Shown: positions 8,370 through 17,880 of the stretch, piece by piece | Numbering within the stretch: position 1 is the stretch's first letter | Layout of the letters: each line of letters starts with the position of its first letter | Source of the DNA: Acidobacterium sp. S8 | GTDB lineage: Bacteria; Acidobacteriota; Terriglobia; Terriglobales; Acidobacteriaceae | Direction of reading: 5' to 3' | DNA: 64,000 bases | Assembly (NCBI RefSeq): GCF_009765985.1 | Contig: NZ_LMUM01000037.1 | Span: 447,605 to 511,604 of the forward strand | Position numbers and translations under genes: made by a program | The notes under the pieces: model-generated | What the model was told of the DNA's origin: nothing | The model's input: only the letters and a program-made list of their open reading frames with translations | The model's database searches: none

Positions 8370-9785
8370 ATGCATGGACAAGGTCGCTCTATACAATCCG
8401 TCACCGTCGTAGGCGGGGGAGTTGCCGGCCTTGCAGCTGCATCGGCGCTGGCCGATTCCGGCTATAGAGTGCGTCTCGTTGAGCGCCGGCCCTACGTAGG
8501 CGGACGCGCTTCTTCCTATGAGCACCCCGGGACGAGCGAGATCATCGACAACTGCCAGCACCTTTTATTTGGCTGCTGCACAAATCTTCTTGATCTCTAC
8601 GGACGCATTGGGGCGCTGGACAAGCTACGCTGGTTCGACGAGATTACGATGATCGAACCGGGCGGACGCCAAAGCGTACTGCGTCCCTCGGCGCTGCCAG
8701 CTCCGTTGCATGCCAGTGCTGCATTTCTGGGCGCACACGCTTTCTCGCGGGCTGACAAGCTGGCGATAGCGCGCGGACTCTCATCATTCATTTCTGGAAT
8801 TCCGAACGATACGGAAGAAGACTTTGCGCATTGGCTAAAGCGGCACAAGCAGACCCCGGGAGCCATCAAGCGTTTCTGGGAGCCGGTGCTCTATGCAGCG
8901 CTGAATGAAGAACTGGATAAAACGTCGGTACATTATGCCGCAAAGGTCTGCCGCGAATTATTTCTCAGCTCGCCTGAGGCCGGACGTATGGCGATTCCGT
9001 CCGTTCCATTAAGCGATCTCTATGGCCATGCTTTGCAATCACTCAAGGCGCGCGGCGCGGAGATCAACCTGAGGTCCGGCGCGTCGCAGGTCGAATGGGA
9101 TGCACAGCTCGATCAGTGGATCGTTATAACGGAGAACGACCGTTTCACCAGCGATGCTGTGATTTTTGCTCTGCCATTTGAAGCAATGGCGAAGTTGTTG
9201 TCCTCGCTTCCTGATGCTCCGGGCAAGCAGGCTCTTGCCTCGCAGGTGAGCCAATTCAGCCATGCGCCCATTGCTGCGGTGCATCTCTGGTTCGATAGGG
9301 AAATCACAGAACTCGAACACGCTTCCATGCTGGATACGACGATCCAGTGGCTATTCAATAAGTCAAAGCTGCAACCTCAACGGCACGGGCAGCAGGGACA
9401 ATATCTGGAACTGGTCATCAGCGTCTTACGCTCGGTCATCCCTATGCAGCGTCAGGAACTGATCGATTTGGCAATGCGGGAGCTGGCCCTCTTTTTTCCT
9501 ATTGTTCACGAAGCCAGATTGCTCAAAGCCGCTGTCACGAAAGAAGTCCGTGCCACTTTCTCTATTCGCCCGCAGCTCGACAAGATTCGCCCCGCTGCAC
9601 AGAGCCCGTGGCCATGCATTTTCCTCGCCGGCGACTGGACCGCTACTGGCTGGCCTGCAACCATGGAGGGCGCGGCACGCAGCGGTTATCTCGCAGCTGA
9701 AGCGCTTAGTAAAGTTGCCGGGGACGAAGAGAAATTTCTTCGACCCGATCTGCCTCCATCGGGCCTGATGCGTCTATTCAAATGA
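8370..9785 (+). CDS. hpnE: Squalene-associated FAD-dependent desaturase HpnE
   Basis: A 471-residue flavoprotein amine-oxidase/phytoene-desaturase relative. The FAD motif VVGGGVAGLAAASALA starts near residue 12, followed by ERRPYVGGRASSYE; the C-terminal FAD signature FLAGDWTATGWPATMEGA is near 420-437. In this family HpnE reduces hydroxysqualene to squalene. It is the last gene of the closely spaced operon that starts at hpnA; the GH15 gene follows after ~60 bases. The expected neighbour squalene-hopene cyclase is absent here. Confidence 0.9.
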   Translation: MHGQGRSIQSVTVVGGGVAGLAAASALADSGYRVRLVERRPYVGGRASSYEHPGTSEIIDNCQHLLFGCCTNLLDLYGRIGALDKLRWFDEITMIEPGGRQSVLRPSALPAPLHASAAFLGAHAFSRADKLAIARGLSSFISGIPNDTEEDFAHWLKRHKQTPGAIKRFWEPVLYAALNEELDKTSVHYAAKVCRELFLSSPEAGRMAIPSVPLSDLYGHALQSLKARGAEINLRSGASQVEWDAQLDQWIVITENDRFTSDAVIFALPFEAMAKLLSSLPDAPGKQALASQVSQFSHAPIAAVHLWFDREITELEHASMLDTTIQWLFNKSKLQPQRHGQQGQYLELVISVLRSVIPMQRQELIDLAMRELALFFPIVHEARLLKAAVTKEVRATFSIRPQLDKIRPAAQSPWPCIFLAGDWTATGWPATMEGAARSGYLAAEALSKVAGDEEKFLRPDLPPSGLMRLFK

Positions 9786-9850
9786 TTTCCACGGCCATAT
9801 AAACCTTTGCCGCGCTGAAACATCTAAGGCTTGTAGTATCTGAGGTGATG

Positions 9851-11677
9851 ATGGCTGCGCAGCCGATTGAAAATTACGGGATCATTGGAAACATGCGTTC
9901 CGCCGCGTTGGTCAGCATGGAAGGCTCTATCGACTACTTCTGCTTCCCGAATTTTGACTCACCTACAGTATTTGCAAACCTGCTCCACGGCGATAAAGGC
10001 GGCATGTTCTGCATCCAGGCGGAACTGAGCAATCGTCGCACCAAGCAGCTGTATCTGCCCGAGACCAACATTCTTCTCACGCGCCTTCTCTCAGATTTCG
10101 GCGTAGCTGAAATCACAGATTTCATGCCGATCCTCGCCGGAAAGAAGGGAGAAATTTATGCGCATCAGATTATTCGTACTGTCAGCGTGATTAAGGGTGA
10201 GGTGGAGTTCAAGCTGCGTTGCGAGCCGCGCTTCAACTATGCGCGTAGCGGTCACTCGGCTCACTTGGAAGAGAGTCGAGTGCATTTTGAACCTGATTGC
10301 CCAACATGCCCGAAGATGGCACTGCATGCCACCGTTCCGCTGAATCTGGAAGGGGGCGATGCAATCGCGGTATTTACGCTCAAGGCAGGAGAGACGGCGA
10401 CATTTACCTTTGGCGAATCTGCGCCCGAGGTCAAGATTTTAGATCCTGAGGTAATCGAAAATCACTTTAACCAGACGGCCCGTTACTGGCGAGAGTGGAT
10501 TGCCCGTTCAAATTATTCAGGACGCTGGCGCGAGATGGTCAATCGTTCAGCGCTCGTGTTGAAGCTGCTCTGCAGCCAGGAATATGGCTCTCTCATCGCC
10601 GCTCCCACATTCGGAGTGCCCGAAAGAATTGGTGGCGAGCGCAACTGGGATTACCGATATACGTGGCTTCGCGATTCGGCTTTCAGCCTCTATGCCTTTA
10701 TGCGTCTCGGCTTCACCGAAGAGGCGCGGGCATTTACGTTGTGGCTGCGCGATCGTCTTCACGACGATGCCGAGCATGGTCCGCTGCAGGTGATGTATCG
10801 CATCAACGGCGATCAGGAACTGGAAGAGGAGATACTGGAAAACTTCCAGGGTTATGAGAATTCTCGTCCGGTACGAATTGGAAATGCAGCTTCAGAACAG
10901 TTGCAGCTCGATATCTATGGCGAACTTATGGACGCCATATATCTCTCCAATAAGTACGGTGATGCTATTTCACACGATGATTGGGCAGGAGTTCGCCGCA
11001 TTCTGGATTGGCTTAGCAAAAACTGGGATCGGCCAGATGAAGGAATCTGGGAGGTACGCGGCGGACGCCGAAAATTTCTTCACTCGCGCCTGATGTGCTG
11101 GGTCGCTTTCGACCGCGCCATTCGCATGGGGCGCAAACGTTCCCTCCCCGGACCGCTGGCGGAATGGCTGCAAATCCGCGATGCGATCACGGAAGATATC
11201 TTTACCAATTACTGGGATGACTCCCAGAAAGCATTTGTTCAGTATGAAGGGTCGAATTGCCTTGATGCTTCAGTTCTGCTTATGCCGTTGATGCGCTTCA
11301 TCAGCCCTGTCGATCCTCGCTGGCTTTCCACGATGGATGCGATTGAACGGACGCTGACGGAAGATAGTCTCGTTTATCGTTACGACACTCGAGAGAATTC
11401 TGTCGATGGATTACGAGGCGATGAAGGCAGCTTCACTGCCTGCTCGTTCTGGTTTATTGAATCGCTGGCCCGCTCGCATCAGGTCGAAAAGGCGCGACTA
11501 CTCTTCGATAAAATGCTCGGGTACGCGAATCATCTCGGACTCTATTCGGAGGAGCTTGGCAGCAGCGGGCAGCACCTCGGAAACTTTCCCCAGGCCTTTA
11601 CCCATCTTGCGCTCATCAGCGCAGCAACATACCTAGATCGTGTTCTCAGCGGAAAAAACGGATCAACCTGGCATTAG
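9851..11677 (+). CDS. Glycoside hydrolase family 15 (glucoamylase/trehalase-like) protein
   Basis: 608 residues from ATG 9851, chosen among the overlapping GTG/ATG/ATG starts because GAGG lies 5 bases upstream. The N-terminal trehalase-like beta domain begins IENYGIIGNMRSAALVS; the alpha/alpha toroid contains GGERNWDYRYTWLRDSAFS (~260) and a likely catalytic Glu in DEGIWEVRGG (~395-405). No signal peptide is seen, so it is probably cytoplasmic and hydrolyses trehalose, isomaltose-type or other alpha-glucosides. It is convergent with the EamA gene, with only 8 bases between. No link to hopanoids is evident beyond position. Confidence 0.85.
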   Translation: MAAQPIENYGIIGNMRSAALVSMEGSIDYFCFPNFDSPTVFANLLHGDKGGMFCIQAELSNRRTKQLYLPETNILLTRLLSDFGVAEITDFMPILAGKKGEIYAHQIIRTVSVIKGEVEFKLRCEPRFNYARSGHSAHLEESRVHFEPDCPTCPKMALHATVPLNLEGGDAIAVFTLKAGETATFTFGESAPEVKILDPEVIENHFNQTARYWREWIARSNYSGRWREMVNRSALVLKLLCSQEYGSLIAAPTFGVPERIGGERNWDYRYTWLRDSAFSLYAFMRLGFTEEARAFTLWLRDRLHDDAEHGPLQVMYRINGDQELEEEILENFQGYENSRPVRIGNAASEQLQLDIYGELMDAIYLSNKYGDAISHDDWAGVRRILDWLSKNWDRPDEGIWEVRGGRRKFLHSRLMCWVAFDRAIRMGRKRSLPGPLAEWLQIRDAITEDIFTNYWDDSQKAFVQYEGSNCLDASVLLMPLMRFISPVDPRWLSTMDAIERTLTEDSLVYRYDTRENSVDGLRGDEGSFTACSFWFIESLARSHQVEKARLLFDKMLGYANHLGLYSEELGSSGQHLGNFPQAFTHLALISAATYLDRVLSGKNGSTWH

Positions 11678-11685
11678 AACCGCAT

Positions 11686-12081
11686 TCAGCGCGCGAGCAG
11701 AGCAACGCCGAAACAAACACAAAGCGCTGCGAGCCAGCGTCGGCGATCTACGTTCTCTTTAAGAAAAACCTTACCGGCAATCGTATTTGTCACCACGGTT
11801 AAGGAAGCCGACGCAGGGGCGACAAGGCTGAGATCCGCATGGCTCAAGGCAAAGAGCAGCGAAAAAAAGCTGACAGCCATGGCCGCCACTCCGCAAAAGA
11901 ATCGAGTGTTGGTGATAACGGCCTTGATAGCTCCAAGCAGTCCGGCATGCGCCTTGATGTCGTCGAGATCGCCAATCTGTCGCATGGCCGAAGCAATCAT
12001 CACATCGCCGATGGTTGCCGCTGCAACGATGCATGCAATCATGGCAGCGTTTGTCAATCCGGAATGATGCAGTTCATTCAT
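11686..12081 (-). CDS. Small EamA/SMR-type membrane protein, subunit A
   Basis: 131 residues with four predicted transmembrane helices, the size of one EamA half-unit (DMT superfamily), like EmrE or ArnE/ArnF. The C-terminal motif FLKENVDRRRWLAALCVCFGV matches the last helix-loop of these proteins. It is 1 base downstream of a second, non-identical half-unit, so a heterodimer is likely. ArnE/ArnF-type pairs flip lipid-linked sugars. Adjacency to hpnJ makes a modified-hopanoid flippase an attractive but unproven guess. Confidence 0.7.
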   Translation of the reverse strand: MNELHHSGLTNAAMIACIVAAATIGDVMIASAMRQIGDLDDIKAHAGLLGAIKAVITNTRFFCGVAAMAVSFFSLLFALSHADLSLVAPASASLTVVTNTIAGKVFLKENVDRRRWLAALCVCFGVALLAR

Positions 12082-12082
12082 G

Positions 12083-12517
12083 TCAGTACACTTCCTCTAC
12101 ATCTCGTGCGGGAAGAGGCTTCTCATGCTCGGTATAAGAGGGGCCCTGCGTGACAAATCCAACTGCTGCGGTAATGAGAAAGATGCCCGCCCAGCGCGAC
12201 AGAGAAATATCTTCATGTCGCCAAAATCGAGCAAGGAGCGCTACGACAACATTGCCTAAAGAGGTAGCAGGCAGGACAAAGGTAAGGTCCGCCCATGATA
12301 GTGCGGTGAGATAGGAGGCGAAGAAACCGATCAGCATCACTATCCCGGCAAGAACCCACGGTGTGCTGACCGCATGAAACAATGTCGTGATATGAGTCAG
12401 CGAGACGGGACCGATACTCTTCATTCCAACATCGAGGAACGTATCGCCGAGCGGCGCTGCGACTGAAACAAATGCCAGCACCAGATAGCGCCGAAATGTC
12501 ATGGTGCTTCGCGTCAT
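12083..12517 (-). CDS. Small EamA/SMR-type membrane protein, subunit B
   Basis: 144 residues, four predicted transmembrane helices and a polar C-terminal tail. The ALSWADLTFVLPATSLGNVV segment is the EamA half-unit signature (compare ALSHADLSLVAPASASL in the downstream partner), showing the two genes are diverged paralogues. The start may be the second ATG (12502, MTFRRYLVL) since neither start has a clear Shine-Dalgarno. It lies ~55 bases downstream of hpnJ, separated by a GC-rich hairpin. Confidence 0.7.
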   Translation of the reverse strand: MTRSTMTFRRYLVLAFVSVAAPLGDTFLDVGMKSIGPVSLTHITTLFHAVSTPWVLAGIVMLIGFFASYLTALSWADLTFVLPATSLGNVVVALLARFWRHEDISLSRWAGIFLITAAVGFVTQGPSYTEHEKPLPARDVEEVY

Positions 12518-12528
12518 AGAAGAGAAAG

Positions 12529-12549
12529 CGGCCAGCGCATGGCTGGCCG
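12529..12549 (-). terminator. GC-rich hairpin between hpnJ and the EamA pair
   Basis: CGGCCAGC and GCTGGCCG form a perfect 8-bp stem with a 5-nt loop. Read on the minus strand it is followed by CTTTCTCTTCT, a weak U-rich tract, so it could terminate or attenuate transcription leaving hpnJ before the two EamA genes. Confidence 0.5.
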
Positions 12550-12572
12550 ATTGTACGGATACAACGTTACAG

Positions 12573-14051
12573 CTAGACCTCTGCGCTTACGGTGTTTACC
12601 GGCTCATTCGCTTTCTGCTGCTTCTTCTGTTTTACGAGCTTATTACGCTGTGACCGCAGCTTCAGGAACGATTTCGCCTCTTGATACAGGCGCGGCACGT
12701 CGCGGTTCACAATTGCCTTGCTCACTACACGCCATGCAGCCTTGGGGCGGAAGTAATATTCGTCGTAGAAGCGGTGCACCATCTCCAGGACGTACTCGGT
12801 CGGCAGGCCCGGATACTCGATATGCGCAAGTTGGTGGCCCTCGTCATCGACCATGGCGCCGTTGTTGATGATGAAGCCATTCTCCCTGGCGTAGTCGTAA
12901 AACTCTGTGCCCGGATAGGCATGGGCGATCGAAACCTGGATCGTTTCTACGTCAAGGCTCTTGGCAAAGTTGATGGTGTTGCGAATTGATTCCTTTGTCT
13001 CACCCGGAAGTCCGAGGATGAAGTCGCCGTGAATCGTCAGGCCCAGGTCGTGGCAGTCGCGCGTAAAGTCACGCGCACGCTCGACCGTTGCGCCCTTCTT
13101 GATGTTTTTCAGAATCTGCGGATCGCCCGACTCGAAGCCCACGATCAACAAACGGCAGCCGGCCTCGCGCATGGCCTTCAGCGTTTCGCGGTCAGTGGTA
13201 ACGCGCGATGTGCAGGACCATGTCAGACCGAGCGGCTTCAGCTTTGCGCAAAGCTCGATCGTACGGGCCTTCTGAATGTTGAAGGTATCGTCATCGAAGA
13301 AGAATTCCTTGACGTGCGGGAAGAGCTCCTTCGCGTGCGCCATCTCGGCGGCAACGTCATCGGTCGAGCGCTTGCGCCAGGCATGACCTGAGAGCGTCTG
13401 CGGCCACAGGCAGAAAGTGCATTGCGCCGGGCAGCCGCGCGTCGAATAAAGCGAAACATAAGGATGCAACAGGAAGGGGACGTTGTACTTAGTCACGTCC
13501 ATATCGCGTGCATAAATATCGGTGACCCACGGCATTGCGTCGAGATTTTCTACCTGCGGGCGATCGGGATTATGCACGACCTTGCCGTCCTTACGGTAGC
13601 TGATTCCGAGAATCTCATCGAGCGGCTTGCCGTTGGCGTACTCCACGACCGAGAAATCAAATTCGCGGCGGCAGACAAAGTCCATCACTTCGCACTCATT
13701 CAGAGCGCGATCAGGGGACGTCGTGACCGGTGGTCCTACGAAGGCGATACGGATCGAAGGATTGGCACGCTTGATGGCTTCGGCCAGTTTCTGGTCGCCC
13801 GTCCAACCTGGAGTGCTTGTAAAGAGCACGAGAAACTCGTAGCCCTTGGCAATCTCAATTGTCTCCTGCGCGGAGATGTGATGCGGCGGTGCATCGAGAA
13901 GGCGCGAGCCTTCGAGCATCCCAGCCGGGTAGGCGAGCCACACTGGGTACCAGTAGGACTCAATCTCACGCGTGGCTGGCCAGCGCGAGCTGGCGCCACC
14001 ATCGAAATTCTCAAACGAGGGCGGGTTAAGAAACAGTGTTTTCAGTGGCAT
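12573..14051 (-). CDS. hpnJ: B12-binding radical SAM protein HpnJ
   Basis: 492 residues. The N-terminal half has the cobalamin-binding-like Rossmann region; the radical SAM cluster motif CPAQCTFC lies near residues 205-212, preceded by YSTRG. The full-length match to the HpnJ pattern (KTLFLNPPSFENFDGGAS at the start, DIYARDMDVTKYN before the core) is convincing. HpnJ is linked to formation of the cyclitol ether head group on bacteriohopanetetrol. Its usual partners HpnI and HpnK are not recognised with certainty here. The C-terminus is Lys/Gln-rich (NKLVKQKKQQK). Confidence 0.88.
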   Translation of the reverse strand: MPLKTLFLNPPSFENFDGGASSRWPATREIESYWYPVWLAYPAGMLEGSRLLDAPPHHISAQETIEIAKGYEFLVLFTSTPGWTGDQKLAEAIKRANPSIRIAFVGPPVTTSPDRALNECEVMDFVCRREFDFSVVEYANGKPLDEILGISYRKDGKVVHNPDRPQVENLDAMPWVTDIYARDMDVTKYNVPFLLHPYVSLYSTRGCPAQCTFCLWPQTLSGHAWRKRSTDDVAAEMAHAKELFPHVKEFFFDDDTFNIQKARTIELCAKLKPLGLTWSCTSRVTTDRETLKAMREAGCRLLIVGFESGDPQILKNIKKGATVERARDFTRDCHDLGLTIHGDFILGLPGETKESIRNTINFAKSLDVETIQVSIAHAYPGTEFYDYARENGFIINNGAMVDDEGHQLAHIEYPGLPTEYVLEMVHRFYDEYYFRPKAAWRVVSKAIVNRDVPRLYQEAKSFLKLRSQRNKLVKQKKQQKANEPVNTVSAEV

Positions 14052-14195
14052 GGCGTATTACCTAAGTGTAACATCCGGAGCGGGTTTACTGGCTTATAGA
14101 GGTGCCATTCGGGATACCGGAAAGGTACTCCTATCGGCATATCACTATCAGTAACATGCACTTACGAAGATCATTCGAAACAAACGAAGTGTGGA

Positions 14196-15506
14196 TTATT
14201 TCGGGCCGGATTTTGCCCAATCTTCGATGCTTCCGGTAGAACGCAGAAGGTTCAGTTCCGCGCGCAGGAGAGAATAGTTGGCATCCAGCACATCTTCATA
14301 GCGTTGACGCTCCTCAATGTGGGCCTGCTGTTCATCTTTGGGAGTCAAAGGCGTGCCGCTTTGTGAACCGCTGCCATTACTCAGCTGGGTTGCAATCACG
14401 TCAAGCTGATCCTGAGCCAGTTCAGCCTGCAGTTGGGTTACGCGCTGCTGCGCCGCCAGTTCCGTCAAACTGTTTTGCAGTTGAAAAATCTGCTCATTTG
14501 CCGCATCCCGCGTCTGGTCTGCCTGTGCGTAGGCATGCGCCGCATCCGCAGCTGATCGTTGCTCGCGCGCTTTCACTGTTGCGTCGAAAAGAGGAACCCG
14601 GATCTGAATGCCGATGCCGAAGTTGTTGTACTGGAAGCTTCGGAAATACTGATCGTAGTTATTGAATTTGGCGAACAAGCTGTAGTCACCCGCAACCGAA
14701 AGCTGCGGGCGCAACATCTGACGGGAATCGCCGAATGCCACGTACATCTTCGATTTCGCATCGGCCTGGGCTGCTTGCACGCCGGCATTCATTGTAGACA
14801 GCGAAATGTGGCTGTCCCTGGTGGGAAGAATGCTGGGCGCTGCTGGAACGCTGCTGGCGTTGGTAACAAAGCTGGATGATGGAAGTCCGGTGAGATGTGC
14901 CAGTTGCTCGCGCACCATCTCCGCATCGTTCTGTAGATGAATACGCTTCAGGTCGATACGCGCAGCAGTCAGCTTCGCTTTCGTCAGCTCCATCTGGCTT
15001 TCAACACCTGCCAGCACGCGGTCAGTTTCGATATTCACCAGCTTGTCGGTGTATTCCTTTTCCTGCGCGAGTGCGGCGAGCATCAACTCCGCCTTGTCGA
15101 GTTGAATGTAGTCGAGAGAGGCGTCAAGGATCACCTGCTGGCGGCTGTCTTTCAGACTGAACTCTGCCGCCTGCAAGGCAGCGCGTGCCGAGCGGATGTA
15201 ATCAGGCTGCGAGAAAGTGAAGAGGAGAGATTGCGAGGTAACGTTAAAAACGGAAGGCTCACCGAGCGGGAAGCCATACGAATAGCCAAGACTCGATCCA
15301 AGCACGAGGTTCGGGATGTAGGCGTCCTTGGTTTCAGTCAGCCCCGCAGCTGCGCGCATCACGTCGGCTTTAGCGATTCGCACCGAGGAGCTGTTTCGCA
15401 GCGCCAGATCAACGACGGTATACAGAGAGACCTGTGCTTCAGCGCTTACAAAAGAAAGCACGGTAAAAGCGCTCAGGCAAACCCATCTGCAACGTCGTCT
15501 CTTCAA
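14196..15506 (-). CDS. TolC-family outer-membrane efflux protein
   Basis: 436 residues with an N-terminal signal peptide ending near SAEA. Two long heptad-rich coiled-coil regions (roughly 60-200 and 270-400, Ala/Gln/Leu-rich) are the TolC helical barrel. The start is a TTG with GAGGTG ~8 bases upstream. It is the last gene of a minus-strand trio with an HlyD-type adaptor and a TPR protein, so it is probably the outer-membrane channel of that system. No inner-membrane pump is encoded nearby; hpnJ follows 144 bases downstream. Confidence 0.82.
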   Translation of the reverse strand: MKRRRCRWVCLSAFTVLSFVSAEAQVSLYTVVDLALRNSSSVRIAKADVMRAAAGLTETKDAYIPNLVLGSSLGYSYGFPLGEPSVFNVTSQSLLFTFSQPDYIRSARAALQAAEFSLKDSRQQVILDASLDYIQLDKAELMLAALAQEKEYTDKLVNIETDRVLAGVESQMELTKAKLTAARIDLKRIHLQNDAEMVREQLAHLTGLPSSSFVTNASSVPAAPSILPTRDSHISLSTMNAGVQAAQADAKSKMYVAFGDSRQMLRPQLSVAGDYSLFAKFNNYDQYFRSFQYNNFGIGIQIRVPLFDATVKAREQRSAADAAHAYAQADQTRDAANEQIFQLQNSLTELAAQQRVTQLQAELAQDQLDVIATQLSNGSGSQSGTPLTPKDEQQAHIEERQRYEDVLDANYSLLRAELNLLRSTGSIEDWAKSGPK

Positions 15507-15570
15507 ACGGACTCACCTCGTACCTGCAATTCTCGATTTTATTCGCTTTCAGATGATTTCAGTTTCCGAT

Positions 15571-16554
15571 TCATCTGCCAGTGTTCGTTGCAGCCTGTGT
15601 ACCAGCCTGGTAATCCTTGGCCAACTCAGCCGAGGCGGCAAATTGCTGCTGCGCTCCAGATGAATCTCCAAGGCGCGAAAGCAGCGTGCCCAACTGGACG
15701 TGCATCTTGAACGCAGGGGCATCTTCGGACTTATTGGGTGAAGCCAGGTACTGCTCCAGCAGTTGCCGCGCGAAAGGCAGGTCGCGGCCCGCGCGGATAA
15801 GCACCGACGCACCGTCCGCGAGCGCCACGCCCTTGTTGGCATCCAGCGAAGCACCCGTATGTACAGCCTGTATCATGTCACCCCAGCGTTCTTGTCGGCG
15901 GTAGAACGAAGCCAGTTCCATCCACGCATCCGCCGGATCTTTCGCTCCGGCAATGACTGCTTTATATTCCGTCTCGGCTCGCCCATAGTCTTTTGCGTTT
16001 TCAGCGATGCGTCCACGAATGTAATGGGCGCGGTCAGGAGCGACGGTGTCCAACTGCTGGGCTACCGCTCCGGCCTTATCGATACCGCCTCCAACAATCG
16101 CCGGCGCATCGACATAGAACTCTGCCAAATCAGAGAGCGCTGCGGCATTATGTGGGTCCAACTTTGCCGCTGTTTCAAACTCCTGCCGAATCTGCTTCGC
16201 CATCCTGAAAGCAGTAATGAAAGAGACTCGATCGGCTTTCTCGCCCAGCGCGCGGGCCAACCAAAGGTGATAGTTGCTGGTTCCCGGAGAAAGCTTTACA
16301 GCTGATTGGCAGGGAGGAATGGCGTCATTCCAGCGCTGCTCCTGCATATAAATGCGGCAGCGCAGGTTGTAAGCCTCGGCGTTTCCAGGCTGCGTGCTCA
16401 GAACCTGGTTCAAAGCCTGCAGTCCCTCGTCAGCATGTCCACGGGTCAGGGCGTTCCGCACTGAGAGGAGCTGATCCGGTGGCACGTCGGCATTTACAGC
16501 TATAGCAGCGCATGCCAGCACACAAATTACGAAAATTCGAAAAACCAAACGCAT
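15571..16554 (-). CDS. Secreted tetratricopeptide-repeat protein
   Basis: 327 residues: a signal peptide (hydrophobic to about residue 22, cleavage near VNA-DVP), then about seven TPR-like helical pairs, e.g. GHADEGLQALNQVLSTQPGN and AEAYNLRCRIYMQEQRWNDA. It probably acts as a periplasmic scaffold. Its ATG overlaps the stop codon of the HlyD-type adaptor by one base, which ties it to that gene, and the TolC gene follows after 64 bases. No enzymatic motif is seen. Confidence 0.75.
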   Translation of the reverse strand: MRLVFRIFVICVLACAAIAVNADVPPDQLLSVRNALTRGHADEGLQALNQVLSTQPGNAEAYNLRCRIYMQEQRWNDAIPPCQSAVKLSPGTSNYHLWLARALGEKADRVSFITAFRMAKQIRQEFETAAKLDPHNAAALSDLAEFYVDAPAIVGGGIDKAGAVAQQLDTVAPDRAHYIRGRIAENAKDYGRAETEYKAVIAGAKDPADAWMELASFYRRQERWGDMIQAVHTGASLDANKGVALADGASVLIRAGRDLPFARQLLEQYLASPNKSEDAPAFKMHVQLGTLLSRLGDSSGAQQQFAASAELAKDYQAGTQAATNTGR

Positions 16555-17795
16555 TACCGCACAATTTTCACGGCGACACCTTCGCTGACGGGCACGCCAT
16601 TTGTCGTGCCCAGTGCGACCGTGTCTCCTTCTTTAAGGCCGGAGGCGATCTCTACTTGGGTAAGATTCAGAGATCCCACCGTAACCGGTGTCCGGTGCAG
16701 TGTTCCGTTCACAACCCGGTATACATATGATTTCCCTTGCTCCGTATGGAGCGCATCGCGTGGAACATTCAACGCGTTGGGCGTGTTCGAAGTAGTCACT
16801 GTCACAGTTACATTCGTATTTGGCAGCAATGTGCCATCCGCGTCATCGATAGCAATGATGACCTGGCCGACGTTGCGCGTTCCGTAGCTGATGATTGTTG
16901 CGGGCACTCGCACGACGTGGCCATGCCATTCTTTGGTTGGCATCGCATCCCAATTAATCGCGATCGGTAATCCTTCTCGTATCTTTCCGATCTGCGGCTC
17001 GTCGAAATAGGCTCGCACCTGCAGTTTTGTCAGATCCGCCATCTGCAATAGTCTGTCGCCCTGCTGGACAAATTCCGTCTTGGACACCGGCACGGAATAC
17101 ACGGTTCCGGCAAACGGAGCCTTCACATTTGCCTGGTTCACTATTTCCTGCGCCGCAGCATAAGCCGCCTGCGCATCTTCCAGTGAGGCCTTCACGTGAG
17201 CCATATCATTGCTGTCATAGCGCGATGACTTACGCTTTTCAAGCAGCGCCAGAGAGTTATTCGCAGCGGTCAACCGATCCTTCGCCGATGCGACCTCCGC
17301 AGCAGAAGCCGCGCCTTGCGCCTGCAGCTTCTGGAGTGCAGCCAGATCGCGTTGCGCCTGATCGCGATCCATCTCGGCTTTCGTTACATCACCGCCCAGC
17401 GATAAGCGTTCTTCCTGCGTGCCGCCCTTCAGCATGGCGTCGTATGTGCCCTGTGCGCCTTTCAGTGCGGCGAGTGCGGTGGCCAGCTTTGACCGGGCAT
17501 CACTATCATCCATCTGCAGCAGCAGTTCGCCTGCAGGCACTTTGTCGCCCTCATGCACGTACAGAGCCTTTATGACGCCGGGGAATGGAGCATGTGCCTC
17601 AAAGTTCGAGGTGGGTTCCACCTTACCGTTCGTAGGCGTAGTGCTCTTCAGGCTGCTGCGCTCGACTTCAGCTGCCCGAATCGGCAGTGTCGTGCGCGTC
17701 GCCAGATGTACAAAGTAGAAGACCAGAGCAACGGCAACTCCTGTGCCGGTCCATATCCACGTTGTGCGTCGCTTTGTCGTCCGTGCTGTCGCCAT
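16554..17795 (-). CDS. HlyD/RND-type periplasmic adaptor (membrane fusion protein)
   Basis: 413 residues. A Lys/Arg-rich start and one transmembrane segment (~12-32) are followed by a split biotinyl-lipoyl-like domain (PFPGVIKALYVHEGDKVPAG and VKAPFAGTVYSVPVS), an intervening alpha-helical hairpin (~95-220), a beta-barrel domain and a C-terminal membrane-proximal domain with GLKEGDTVALG. It would bridge an inner-membrane pump to TolC. It is the first gene of the trio; the pump is missing locally and may be encoded elsewhere. Confidence 0.82.
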   Translation of the reverse strand: MATARTTKRRTTWIWTGTGVAVALVFYFVHLATRTTLPIRAAEVERSSLKSTTPTNGKVEPTSNFEAHAPFPGVIKALYVHEGDKVPAGELLLQMDDSDARSKLATALAALKGAQGTYDAMLKGGTQEERLSLGGDVTKAEMDRDQAQRDLAALQKLQAQGAASAAEVASAKDRLTAANNSLALLEKRKSSRYDSNDMAHVKASLEDAQAAYAAAQEIVNQANVKAPFAGTVYSVPVSKTEFVQQGDRLLQMADLTKLQVRAYFDEPQIGKIREGLPIAINWDAMPTKEWHGHVVRVPATIISYGTRNVGQVIIAIDDADGTLLPNTNVTVTVTTSNTPNALNVPRDALHTEQGKSYVYRVVNGTLHRTPVTVGSLNLTQVEIASGLKEGDTVALGTTNGVPVSEGVAVKIVR

Positions 17796-17880
17796 CTGAA
17801 CCGAGTGTCAGTATATAAGATTCAACGAGATGCGCTTAGGCATCAGGAAATCTGTATCTCTCTTGTCCTACAATAAATAC

